DNA of 20,165 nucleotides from a virus. The stretch is taken from the IMG/VR virus record IMGVR_UViG_3300031758_000720, positions 1 through 20,165 of that record. One strand, written 5' to 3'. Shown piece after piece: positions 7,769 to 14,146 of the stretch. The notes under the pieces are model-generated. The model was not told where the DNA came from. It saw only the letters and a list, made by a program, of their open reading frames with translations, and ran no database searches. A program made the position numbers and the translations under genes. How positions within the stretch are numbered: the first letter of the stretch is position 1; each line of letters opens with the position of its first letter.

Positions 7769-9642
7769 GCGTCTGAAATAGTAATATCAGATAATACTGG
7801 GATTGTTTTAATGATTTCTGCACCTGCTTCTTGCATAATGCTTTGTTGGATTTTAGACCATTCTTCTGCAAAGTCTTCTTGTACCTCACAGTCAATCTGG
7901 TCATGTACAGTCATTACAAGGTAGACTTTATTATGCAGTAAGTTTGTTTTAATGTACTTACGTATAAGATATAATGCACGTTTAGTCATTTGAGCACCTG
8001 AGCCTTGAATAGGAGTATTCATGCTTGCACGCTCAATTTCACCTACTGCTTTAAAGTCATCCTTGTCACGTATATCTTGCCATTTAGGAAAGTGTCGTAT
8101 GATAGAATAAGGTCTAAATGATCTTATAAACCCATGCTTCATACCGTATTTCCTACACTTCTCAAGATATGTGTTCAGCTTACCTGTAGCTCTGAAATAA
8201 TCTTTGATAATCTTGTCTGCATCACTTACTTCAATACTTAGAGTATCAGCAAGTTTAAACTTAGACATGCCATAGATTAAACCAAAGTTGACTGTTTTAG
8301 CAGCATCACGATAAGATTTACCTCTAAGAAAGTCTGGTTTATCTTTGACTTGTTGAAGAGGTACATTGAATACCATAGATGCTACCTCAGAATGTAAGTC
8401 TTTACCATTGTTAAATGCATCAAGCCACAATGGTTCCTGACTACCTTCTGCACATAGTCTAAGCTCCTGCCCACTAAAGTCACAGCTTACCATCTTAAAG
8501 CCTGGTCTTGCAATGAAACAATTCCTATATTCTGCTTTAGCTGGGATATTCTGCATGTTAGGAGCTCTTTCTTCTTTAGATCCTGATGTAACACGACTGG
8601 TATCTGCTATTTGCCAGAATGATGTATGTATCCTTTGTGTATAAGGATTTACATACTTTAGAAAGTCTTCACCATAAGTTGTAACAAGCTTTTGTTGCTT
8701 CTTGTAATCTATGAACTGCTTTACCAGAGGATACTTATTCTGATACTTAGTAAGGAATCTTTCTGATGTACTTTCAAGATCCAATCCTAAGCTTCTAAAT
8801 ACCCTATCTACCTGACTAGGACTAGACCACATTATGTCTATATCCCTCTCATGCTCATAACCTTCTTCTATACCTGCAAACATGTTGACTTGTATCTTGC
8901 GTTTCACATACTTATTAAGTAGTGGTTCTTGCCTTACAAGTTCATCAAGTTTATCTGTATAGTCCTTCTCATTGAATTTAGCTTTACTTGCTAGTTCAAG
9001 CCATAGTTCTTTGCTGAATCCCATGCCATTGTACTCTATGTCAGCTAGAGCCAAGCATGCATTACATTCATTTTCTACCCAACCTAGAATACCTTTCTGA
9101 TTGATAAGGTGTAGTTGCTTGTCTTTGATACAAGTAAGACAAGTAACATCCCCTACACCATAAGTAATCTGTTGCTCTGTGAATGGTTCTCCTGACATTT
9201 TAGAGAACTGTCCACGTATAGCCTTATTGAGTTTAATGTTGCAATACTTCTCAGCTAAATAGCCTAAGCCCAATGTTCTTACCTCATAACCATTGGTAAG
9301 ACAAGCTTCTGCCAGCATAGTATCATAAGTATGATTTAGCTCTATGCCGTGAAACCTAAGATACTTGTAGTCAAACTTTAGGTTCTGACCTACTACAAGT
9401 ATAGATTCAAGATAAGGTTTAAGAAAGGATATGTCTATAGTCCTGACGTCTATCACATAAGATATATCAGCCCAATTGAGCTGAAGCATTAGTATCTTAT
9501 TAGAATGATTAAACTGACCTTCAGTCTCAGTATCTAGGTTTATTTCTGTGAGCCCTTTTATCCATTCCTCACATTGCTCTGGTGTAGCAAGTTCATAGAG
9601 ACTTGTCTGGATTAATCCAGCATTCCCTATGAAATAAATCAT
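7756..9642 (-). CDS. polA: Family A DNA polymerase with 3'-5' exonuclease
   Basis: A 628-residue replicative polymerase. Exonuclease domain: Exo I D37 and E39 (DTETEG), Exo II D91 (NLKFDYKYL), Exo III Y161 and D165 (YGVGD), so proofreading should be active. Polymerase domain: motif A CDFSGQELRL, motif B RDAAKTVNFGLIYG with its lysine, phenylalanine and tyrosine, motif C VHDQ at 579-582. No 5'-3' exonuclease domain is present, as usual for phage replicases. Motif C has Q582 where most Pol I enzymes have glutamate (VHDE). Family A polymerases occur in several crAss-like lineages, others using family B. The start at 9642 forms an ATGA overlap with the upstream gene. Confidence 0.97.
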   Translation of the reverse strand: MIYFIGNAGLIQTSLYELATPEQCEEWIKGLTEINLDTETEGQFNHSNKILMLQLNWADISYVIDVRTIDISFLKPYLESILVVGQNLKFDYKYLRFHGIELNHTYDTMLAEACLTNGYEVRTLGLGYLAEKYCNIKLNKAIRGQFSKMSGEPFTEQQITYGVGDVTCLTCIKDKQLHLINQKGILGWVENECNACLALADIEYNGMGFSKELWLELASKAKFNEKDYTDKLDELVRQEPLLNKYVKRKIQVNMFAGIEEGYEHERDIDIMWSSPSQVDRVFRSLGLDLESTSERFLTKYQNKYPLVKQFIDYKKQQKLVTTYGEDFLKYVNPYTQRIHTSFWQIADTSRVTSGSKEERAPNMQNIPAKAEYRNCFIARPGFKMVSCDFSGQELRLCAEGSQEPLWLDAFNNGKDLHSEVASMVFNVPLQQVKDKPDFLRGKSYRDAAKTVNFGLIYGMSKFKLADTLSIEVSDADKIIKDYFRATGKLNTYLEKCRKYGMKHGFIRSFRPYSIIRHFPKWQDIRDKDDFKAVGEIERASMNTPIQGSGAQMTKRALYLIRKYIKTNLLHNKVYLVMTVHDQIDCEVQEDFAEEWSKIQQSIMQEAGAEIIKTIPVLSDITISDAWTK

Positions 9643-9824
9643 TCTTCTTTGATTGTTTTTAATCTTCTAAGATAACCAAGCAAAGTGCTAAAGTTCTTAG
9701 CTCTTAACACTTCGCTTTTTGTTTGCTCTCCATTAAAGTATTTCTCTTTATCTTCCCGTTTAAAGGCATTCCATTCCTTGCTATAAGGATTGAAATGAAA
9801 GAGGTAATCATACAGGATGTTCAT
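9639..9824 (-). CDS. Hypothetical 61-aa basic protein
   Basis: A small lysine- and aromatic-rich protein (MNILYDYLFHFNPYSKEWNAF at the N-terminus is one residue over what I can safely call a motif; its core is FHFNPYSKEW). No recognised domain. It is coupled to both neighbours by ATGA overlaps of 4 nt, upstream with the cysteine-containing gene and downstream with DNA polymerase, which argues strongly that it is expressed and in stoichiometric relation with the polymerase. A polymerase accessory role is only inferred. Confidence 0.75.
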   Translation of the reverse strand: MNILYDYLFHFNPYSKEWNAFKREDKEKYFNGEQTKSEVLRAKNFSTLLGYLRRLKTIKEE

Positions 9825-10015
9825 GCGTCTTTCTTTTTAGTAGTGTCCCAAAAATAGTCACATTTTAGGACAGAGGTATCATCATCTTGCTTTACTTCTC
9901 TTATAGGACTTTCTATAAAGTAAGACTGATATTGTTTATCTGGTTTTGCAGTATGCCTGTAGCATTTCTGTTTGTTTGCACAGCCTTGTCCTCTGCACAT
10001 TGTAATATCTGGCAT
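9821..10015 (-). CDS. Small cysteine-containing protein
   Basis: A 64-residue protein with four cysteines (C7, C12, C18, C52) and a nearby histidine (CYRH), a pattern that could hold one metal ion or an Fe-S cluster. The C-terminus is lysine-rich. It overlaps the next gene by ATGA (4 nt) and the upstream gene's stop by a single nucleotide. I recall similar short cysteine proteins in phages of Bacteroidota, but know no function. Metal binding is inferred from the cysteines. Confidence 0.75.
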   Translation of the reverse strand: MPDITMCRGQGCANKQKCYRHTAKPDKQYQSYFIESPIREVKQDDDTSVLKCDYFWDTTKKKDA

Positions 10016-10269
10016 TAGTCTTTAGCTTTATTCAAGAATTCAAGGATTGATTTGTCTGATGTAGTAAGCTTATCTAATGCATCTTGATGTCTTTGCATTA
10101 CTTTCTTAAGCTCTTCTACATTGTTAGAAGTCATTGCTGTAGCAAGTTCATTTATACCATTCTTACGTATCTCATTAGCTGTTTCTTGATTAACAGCTAA
10201 CAATAAATCTGCAGTTTGATTAAGCTTATCGTAGCTTACTACCTTGAAGAATCTTAATAGCGCACTCAT
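10015..10269 (-). CDS. Small helical protein
   Basis: An 84-residue, almost wholly alpha-helical protein (LNQTADLLLAVNQETANEI, VEELKKVMQRHQDALDKL) likely to form a helical bundle or short coiled coil. No signal peptide or known motif. The gene lies 13 nt after its upstream neighbour and shares 1 nt with the next. The function is unknown. Confidence 0.75.
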   Translation of the reverse strand: MSALLRFFKVVSYDKLNQTADLLLAVNQETANEIRKNGINELATAMTSNNVEELKKVMQRHQDALDKLTTSDKSILEFLNKAKD

Positions 10270-10282
10270 TTTGTTTATGGCT

Positions 10283-10516
10283 TTATGACTTTAATAATAC
10301 CTCTGTAATTCTAGAGGGGTATATACCAATGATTTGATCTATGCGATTGTACATAATAATGTTATTCTCTGTTATAGTAAGTCTATTTGCTTCAATAGTA
10401 GACTCATATATATCATCATTAGCGAATATACGAATTGCATAGGTCTTTTGTTTACCAGTAGCTGAGTCTTTTACAGCTCTTTCAAAGTCTTTTCTTTGTT
10501 CAGATTTAATACCCAT
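10283..10516 (-). CDS. Hypothetical 77-aa protein
   Basis: A short soluble protein with a basic N-terminus and a beta-rich second half (IYESTIEANRLTITENNIIMY), perhaps an OB or SH3-like small barrel. The start overlaps the end of the secreted-protein gene by 11 nt. No family recognised. Confidence 0.7.
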   Translation of the reverse strand: MGIKSEQRKDFERAVKDSATGKQKTYAIRIFANDDIYESTIEANRLTITENNIIMYNRIDQIIGIYPSRITEVLLKS

Positions 10517-10865
10517 TACCTCGTTTTTTGTCTACATCTACCTCTACAGGTGTCTTTACAGGAAAGTAACTACCTAATAATCCTTTACGATTAGTAAAGT
10601 ATACACATGTATCAGCTTCTTGTCTTTTTTCTGTGTAACATATTACCCAACCTGGATCAGCTGAATGTGCACTATCTACAAAGTACCAATGAAACTTCTC
10701 AGGTAATGTCCAATCAAATGTTCTAGACACTACAAGATGTGCTTCACAGAAGTATTTAACTCTGTATACAACAAGATCTGCTTTATTCTTTTTATCAGTT
10801 ACATAGACTCGTTGAGCTATGCATAAGTTTGTACTAAGTAATAAGATAATAGTTAATAATCTCAT
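10506..10865 (-). CDS. Exported DUF6150-like protein
   Basis: A 119-residue protein with an N-terminal signal peptide (MRLLTIILLLSTNLCIAQ, cleavage probably after residue 17 or 18). The mature part (RVYVTDKKNKADLVVYRVKY) strongly resembles the short beta-repeat proteins of Bacteroidota called DUF6150, with the pattern VYVT...KADLVVY. That family has no known role. The protein should be exported to the periplasm; there is a cysteine at the end of the hydrophobic core, but the context does not make a good lipobox. It overlaps the downstream gene by 11 nt. An envelope role during infection is possible but unproven. Confidence 0.78.
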   Translation of the reverse strand: MRLLTIILLLSTNLCIAQRVYVTDKKNKADLVVYRVKYFCEAHLVVSRTFDWTLPEKFHWYFVDSAHSADPGWVICYTEKRQEADTCVYFTNRKGLLGSYFPVKTPVEVDVDKKRGNGY

Positions 10866-10869
10866 TATA

Positions 10870-11106
10870 CTAATCCTTTATTGTTTTATATGTTTCGTTG
10901 TAGTATTGTTCTGCTTGGTCATTAGTCCACTGAGTATGTGGATGTTTATCAAATACCCGTTGCCCTTCAATGTGAGCATCCATTATCTGCTCCTTTTCCA
11001 TTTCTTTGGCTTGATGTTTAATGAATTGAACATCTTCCACATTGTACATATCACCATCTTCAAATCGTTGAAGTAACCATTCAACTGCGGTTTGTTTCTT
11101 TTCCAT
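10870..11106 (-). CDS. Small phage protein with TAVEWL / EQYYNETY motif
   Basis: A 78-residue acidic helical protein. The motifs TAVEWLLQRF, IKHQAKEMEKEQI and AEQYYNETYKT are a combination I recognise from many short proteins of Bacteroidota phages, none with an assigned function. It ends with a TAG stop at 10870, showing that TAG is used as a stop codon here. It overlaps the upstream gene by 26 nt. Role unknown. Confidence 0.8.
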   Translation of the reverse strand: MEKKQTAVEWLLQRFEDGDMYNVEDVQFIKHQAKEMEKEQIMDAHIEGQRVFDKHPHTQWTNDQAEQYYNETYKTIKD

Positions 11107-11329
11107 CTATTTGTAATTTTAGAATGTTTATAATGTATTTAGCACCTTCAATCCACCAAGACCTTTTAGAATCGTTGTATAATATTTCATGTTTGCTGAT
11201 TTCTTTTAGGTCATTTTCATCAGGTATATATATTGAAGCAAACGGACTCATTATGTCATAGTACCCATCATATCCACCGTGAGCTCTATCAATCATTTGC
11301 TTTACTTGTTCTTCTGTGTATAGTTTCAT
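11081..11329 (-). CDS. Hypothetical 82-aa protein (MKLYTEEQ type)
   Basis: A small protein beginning MKLYTEEQVKQMI, a start seen in many short phage proteins of Bacteroidota. The rest has no known domain; the C-terminal half is basic and aromatic (SKRSWWIEGAKYIINIL). I chose the ATG at 11329; an upstream in-frame TTG at 11362 would add 11 basic residues and is less likely. It overlaps the next gene by 26 nt. Confidence 0.78.
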   Translation of the reverse strand: MKLYTEEQVKQMIDRAHGGYDGYYDIMSPFASIYIPDENDLKEISKHEILYNDSKRSWWIEGAKYIINILKLQIDGKETNRS

Positions 11330-11377
11330 GGCTTTTCTATTTCTTCTTTTACGTTTATCCAATAGTTATAACCAATG

Positions 11378-11530
11378 CTAAAGAATCGACATCCTAAATT
11401 CATCTTCCGTTCCTTCGACATAGATTATTATTTCAGTTCCACTACAAAGCAATTTGAAAGCATAAGTTTGATGCTTCTTTTTCATAGCCTTTAACCATTT
11501 GACCATTTTCCAATATTTCCAATTAATCAT
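11378..11530 (-). CDS. Hypothetical 50-aa basic protein
   Basis: A short frame from ATG 11530 to a TAG stop at 11378, missed by a 60-residue cut-off. The product is basic and tryptophan-rich at its start (MINWKYWKMVKWLKAMKKK) and acidic near the end (VEGTEDEF). It fills the gap between the tRNA block and the replication module, 48 nt before the next gene. Composition and position suggest a real gene; there is no homology evidence. It may be the first gene read after the tRNAs. Confidence 0.6.
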   Translation of the reverse strand: MINWKYWKMVKWLKAMKKKHQTYAFKLLCSGTEIIIYVEGTEDEFRMSIL

Positions 11531-11576
11531 GTGTATAGTTATTTTTGTTTAATAAAGTAATTCAATTTATTGTGCA

Positions 11577-11590
11577 ATTTAATGTTTGTA
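11577..11590 (-). repeat. 14-nt trailer repeat, copy 1
   Basis: The sequence TACAAACATTAAAT (minus strand) begins at the 3' end of the tRNA-like element and recurs at the end of tRNA-Leu (11750-11763). The two tRNAs therefore share their 3' trailer, which suggests a tandem duplication or a common processing signal. Confidence 0.7.
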
Positions 11591-11728
11591 GTCAGGACAG
11601 GACTCGAACCTGTTACAGCTATTTAGGCCATGCGAGCTCATCTGCATACTTAGGCTTTTTGTCTTCTCGGCTCCGGAACCTTACGACTGTAGCGTCACCT
11701 TGTTGGCTACCAATTACGCCACCTGACT
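11589..11728 (-). tRNA. 140-nt tRNA-like element, isotype undetermined
   Basis: The ends are those of a perfect tRNA: a 7-bp acceptor stem (AGTCAGG with CCTGACT), discriminator A, and a canonical T arm (ACAGG, loop TTCGAGT, CCTGT). The D region (GGCGTAATTGGTAGCC) keeps the conserved GG in its loop. Between the D arm and the T arm, however, lie about 90 nt instead of the usual 30 or so. No clean 5-bp/7-nt anticodon arm is seen; weak candidates give loops containing CTA or ACA. A hairpin GGTT-CCGG-AGCC could be a variable arm, and a further ATGC/GCAT hairpin lies in the extra sequence. It may be a tRNA with a short insertion, a decayed tRNA or a tRNA mimic. Confidence 0.6.
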
Positions 11729-11749
11729 AACCTGTTTTACTGTGTATGA

Positions 11750-11763
11750 TTTAATGTTTGTAC
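11750..11763 (-). repeat. 14-nt trailer repeat, copy 2
   Basis: Second copy of TACAAACATTAAAT (minus strand), beginning in the last bases of tRNA-Leu and running into its trailer. Confidence 0.7.
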
Positions 11764-11845
11764 CTAAGACAGGAGTTGAACCTGCACTCTATTTTGTAGA
11801 AAGGGATTTTAAGTCCCTCGTGTCTACCAATTCCACCACTTAGGC
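11761..11845 (-). tRNA. tRNA-Leu (anticodon TAA)
   Basis: A type II tRNA read on the minus strand: acceptor GCCTAAG with CTTAGGT (first pair G-T), D loop with AATTGGTA, anticodon stem AGGGA/TCCCT around loop CTTAAAA giving anticodon TAA, a long variable arm (TTCTACAAAATAGAG region), T arm GCAGG-TTCAACT-CCTGT, discriminator A as expected for leucine. It decodes UUA, a codon favoured in AT-rich DNA. CCA is not encoded. It lies between tRNA-Met and the 140-nt tRNA-like element. Confidence 0.93.
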
Positions 11846-11850
11846 AATAG

Positions 11851-11924
11851 TGGGCCCTGTAGGGATTGAACCTACGACATACAGATTATGAGTCTGTCGC
11901 TCTAACCTACTGAGCTAAAGGCCC
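11851..11924 (-). tRNA. tRNA-Met (anticodon CAT)
   Basis: A standard tRNA: acceptor GGGCCTT with AGGGCCC, D arm GCTC...GAGC, anticodon stem ACAGA/TCTGT around CTCATAA, anticodon CAT, T arm GTAGG-TTCAATC-CCTAC, discriminator A. The paired end G1-C72 points to an elongator tRNA-Met; a tRNA-Ile with lysidine-modified CAT cannot be excluded by sequence alone. It is 5 nt from tRNA-Leu and 5 nt downstream of the small lipoprotein gene. Confidence 0.93.
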
Positions 11925-11929
11925 TACTA

Positions 11930-12070
11930 TTAGTAAGAAAAATGTTGCAGATTAATCTGCTGAGTCTTGTATGCTTTACGAGCTACATCAGGTCTTGTAG
12001 GATCTGTCACTTGTTGTGCACAGCCTGTACACAAAACAATAAGTATTACCAAGGCACAGATTCTTTCCAT
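11930..12070 (-). CDS. Small lipoprotein, candidate o-spanin
   Basis: A 46-residue frame, ATG 12070 to TAA at 11930. It has a classical short lipoprotein signal: positively charged start (MER), hydrophobic core (CALVILIVL), then CTGC with the presumed lipidated cysteine at residue 17. The mature peptide is only about 30 residues (CAQQVTDPTRPDVARKAY...), soluble, with two prolines. Short outer-membrane lipoproteins next to a membrane-anchored coiled-coil protein are typical o-spanins (Rz1 type), which join inner and outer membranes at lysis. It overlaps the preceding signal-peptide/coiled-coil gene by 25 nt. The spanin label is an inference from architecture. Confidence 0.62.
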   Translation of the reverse strand: MERICALVILIVLCTGCAQQVTDPTRPDVARKAYKTQQINLQHFSY

Positions 12071-12531
12071 GAGTAGTGTGTGATAAATATACTAGCTGTT
12101 GCAGCAATAGCTACTGTAAACCAGAATCTTTTAGCTCTAGTTTTCTTAACTACTTGCTTTTCTAAACCAATATTCTTTGCTTCAAACTCAGATACCAAGT
12201 CATTGCAATCATTAATCTGCTTTCTAAACCCTGCTTCTTTCTGTTTATGCAGTTGAATTACAGTATCTTGTTTAGTAATTACCTCTTGCTTGATGTCTAA
12301 GCCTTTCTTAAGTAATACAATCTCTTCAGCATAAGAGTCTGCTTTAATTGCATCTTGTATAAGATACAATGTAAGAGTCTTAGGAATGCCTATGATAGTA
12401 TCGTTCTTAAGAGTATTAATTGATAGTGTCTTTTGGGGTGGTGGTGGAGTCTTTACTTCCGTAGTATCTGTTTGACAAAAACTTGATGATGTCATCAGAA
12501 GCATACTTGTTAATAGAATTAAGTTTTGCAT
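12046..12531 (-). CDS. Exported coiled-coil protein with C-terminal membrane segment
   Basis: A 161-residue protein with an N-terminal signal peptide (residues 1-20, ending SSSFCQ), a proline run at 29-32 (TPPPPQ), a long coiled-coil-like region (about 60-130) and a C-terminal membrane segment (136-153, WFTVAIAATASIFITHY) after the basic KKTRAKR. It may thus cross or span the envelope. I chose ATG 12531 because the signal peptide begins there; the frame stays open further upstream inside the preceding gene. It overlaps that gene by 116 nt in another frame, an arrangement recalling nested spanin genes. Role in lysis or envelope bridging is inferred. Confidence 0.75.
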   Translation of the reverse strand: MQNLILLTSMLLMTSSSFCQTDTTEVKTPPPPQKTLSINTLKNDTIIGIPKTLTLYLIQDAIKADSYAEEIVLLKKGLDIKQEVITKQDTVIQLHKQKEAGFRKQINDCNDLVSEFEAKNIGLEKQVVKKTRAKRFWFTVAIAATASIFITHYSWKESVPW

Positions 12532-12805
12532 TTCTCTTTCTTTTAAGTTGTTGGATTTGAAGTTCATTAGAGGCAAGCAGTGCATTAAGTACACTGATAG
12601 AATCATTAAGTGTATTAATCTTAATGTTGAGTGCTTTACGATCAAAGTCATATGCATTCAGTACGACTTGTAGGCTGTCTATGCGTAAGTCATTCTGATA
12701 CAGCTGTGTTTCAATCTGTTCGTTTGCTTTGTGGTCTTTCTTGTACCACATAAATAGTAGTATACCTAATACACATACTATTACAAGTTTGTAGTCAATT
12801 TGCAT
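12416..12805 (-). CDS. Membrane-anchored coiled-coil protein, candidate i-spanin
   Basis: A 129-residue protein with one N-terminal membrane segment (about 6-20, KLVIVCVLGILLFMWY), then a predicted coiled coil from about 28 to 95 (heptad-like IDSLQVVLNAY, KINTLNDSISVLNALL, ELQIQQLKRK) and a short end SINKYASDDIIKFLSNRY. A signal anchor with periplasmic coiled coil is the design of Rz-type inner-membrane spanins. The next gene begins inside it, in another frame (116-nt overlap). It might instead be a general envelope protein. The function is inferred from topology and neighbours. Confidence 0.72.
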   Translation of the reverse strand: MQIDYKLVIVCVLGILLFMWYKKDHKANEQIETQLYQNDLRIDSLQVVLNAYDFDRKALNIKINTLNDSISVLNALLASNELQIQQLKRKRNAKLNSINKYASDDIIKFLSNRYYGSKDSTTTPKDTIN

Positions 12806-12807
12806 GG

Positions 12808-13107
12808 TTATTTATCTGAGTTAAATTCATATTCATTGTCATTGTCACTACTACTATGATTTGATAGATCTATAGAGTCTAATGCATCATGTAGCATGTT
12901 TAATGTAATCCATTCAGGGTGTGTATCATCAAGACATTTACCCCAACTTGTAATCTCTACAGATCTTGAACCTGGATGTCCTGGGTTACCATTGTAGTAT
13001 GTGTGCACCTCAGGCTCATCTACAATATCTGCATCAATCCATACGTGTTCTTCTTCCTGTGTTTCAGGATGGTAGAATACATGCATTATTGTTACTGAAT
13101 AATCCAT
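12808..13107 (-). CDS. Hypothetical acidic 99-aa protein
   Basis: A soluble acidic protein with no membrane segment. The N-terminal half has beta strands (YSVTIMHVFYHPETQEEEH); the C-terminal half has TLNMLHDALDSIDL and a serine/asparagine/aspartate-rich tail. It ends 2 nt before the i-spanin-like gene and starts downstream of the terminator at 13151, so it may open a transcript of its own. The 5' leader is rich in A and C with no Shine-Dalgarno sequence. Family unknown. Confidence 0.75.
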   Translation of the reverse strand: MDYSVTIMHVFYHPETQEEEHVWIDADIVDEPEVHTYYNGNPGHPGSRSVEITSWGKCLDDTHPEWITLNMLHDALDSIDLSNHSSSDNDNEYEFNSDK

Positions 13108-13150
13108 TGTTTGTGGTTATTGTGTGGTTTTGGTTGATAAAGATAATAAC

Positions 13151-13198
13151 AAAAAAGTAATAGGGGGAAGACTATCCCTAACTTCCCCCTAATTACTT
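13151..13198 (-). terminator. Strong intrinsic terminator after 13221-13688 gene
   Basis: Read on the minus strand, a 16-bp stem (7 bp plus GC-rich 9 bp AGGGGGAAG/CTTCCCCCT, with one bulged base) with an 11-nt loop is followed by six or more T. It starts 23 nt after the stop of the gene at 13221-13688 and should insulate the genes further left. It is the strongest terminator in the window. Confidence 0.93.
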
Positions 13199-13220
13199 CT
13201 ATAGATTGATTATCAATCTA

Positions 13221-13688
13221 TTACTTTACTGCAATATCATTAGCTGCAATTACTCTTGCTGCTGTAGACAGTGCATTTTCATGCTGTACAAGCATGTCAA
13301 CTTTGTTCATATCCATAGTGAACTCAGTTTGACGGTAGATAGGAAGTTTTTCACCATTGCGGGTTACAAAGAGAACTTCACCATCTACACCAGCACGCTT
13401 AGGCTGTTGTCCTTCATAGAAAGGCGTTCCAGCCTGTTCCATTACTACAATCTGACCAGGAATTTCATAGCCTACAGATACATTATTCTTACGAATGAAT
13501 GTCTGCAAGTCTGCTACTTTACCTTTAATCAGAGCTGATTTGCTCTTAGAGTTAAGCCAGCCTCCATTGCCAAATGATAATCCTTCATTTGCTTCTACAC
13601 GAATGTAGCCAAACTCTGGATTGTTGTTAGATACTCCGATGATTTCTGATGTGCTGTTAGAAGCAGTTGTTACTTTTACTGTTGACAT
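13221..13688 (-). CDS. Probably abundant 155-aa protein, possible ssDNA-binding protein
   Basis: A soluble, beta-rich 155-residue protein (GYIRVEANEGLSFGNGGWLN, IPGQIVVMEQAGTPFYEG, KLPIYRQTEFTMDM) with a helical C-terminus. No catalytic motif. It stands apart from its neighbours: 156 nt of leader upstream and a very strong terminator just downstream, the layout of a highly expressed single gene. The composition and the VRVEAN...WLNSKSKSALIKG stretch are compatible with an OB-fold single-stranded DNA-binding protein such as those reported in crAss-like phages, but I cannot show a motif; an unrelated abundant protein is equally possible. Confidence 0.85.
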   Translation of the reverse strand: MSTVKVTTASNSTSEIIGVSNNNPEFGYIRVEANEGLSFGNGGWLNSKSKSALIKGKVADLQTFIRKNNVSVGYEIPGQIVVMEQAGTPFYEGQQPKRAGVDGEVLFVTRNGEKLPIYRQTEFTMDMNKVDMLVQHENALSTAARVIAANDIAVK

Positions 13689-13844
13689 GATTTTTGTTTT
13701 TTGAATTGTTGAACTGTTTGAGTTAATTTAAATTTTGTATTAGATATAGTAATAGTATTACCTTCACTGTGACCAGTCATTAGTCTCTGTTTCATGCCTT
13801 GGCTGTGTAGACTAGCTGGATTTAGTTATTCTTATACTATGGTA

Positions 13845-14144
13845 CTACAGATTTGCAGCACGACAAATACCCGTAAGTAATCTGAATGTTATACGGTTAT
13901 TTTCATACTCTTTTCTACGCCTCATTTGTGCCAATTGTATTGCAGCTTCAATATTATCCAAATAGCATTTTTGCTCTGCACTGTCCTTGGCGGCAAAAGC
14001 CTCAATCCAATCTTGAGCAGAATGCCCGTACCATTTAGTACTTGCATTCTGCCGAATCTTTCTTAAAATCTTTAGTTTGTAATTCTCATTGATTCGTGCA
14101 ATAGGAATATTGTTCCATCGCATCAGGATTTGGGCTTCTGTCAT
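13845..14144 (-). CDS. Hypothetical basic helical 99-aa protein
   Basis: A helical, basic protein (NYKLKILRKIRQNASTKWYG, EAAIQLAQMRRRKEYENN) with tryptophans, which would suit nucleic-acid binding. It ends in TAG at 13845. It begins 2 nt after the HTH-like gene, so the two are cotranscribed and perhaps functionally linked. No family recognised. Confidence 0.75.
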   Translation of the reverse strand: MTEAQILMRWNNIPIARINENYKLKILRKIRQNASTKWYGHSAQDWIEAFAAKDSAEQKCYLDNIEAAIQLAQMRRRKEYENNRITFRLLTGICRAANL

Positions 14145-14146
14145 AA

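Noticed and set aside
11589-11728. Amber-suppressor tRNA with stop-codon reassignment
   Set aside because: TAG ends at least four small genes here (10870, 11378, 13845, 14147) and none of the large genes depends on reading it. The CTA candidate sits in a poor 6-nt loop. The window thus uses the standard code as far as I can see.
12046-12531. Lipoprotein with cysteine at residue 19
   Set aside because: The residues before it (SSSF) do not make a lipobox; an ordinary signal peptide is more likely.
12532-12657. N-terminal extension of the exported coiled-coil protein up to 12657
   Set aside because: It lies inside the preceding gene and would put 42 residues before a clear signal peptide.
13206-13538. 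A 110-codon plus-strand frame, cysteine- and isoleucine-rich
   Set aside because: Exact antisense of the strongly supported gene 13221-13688.
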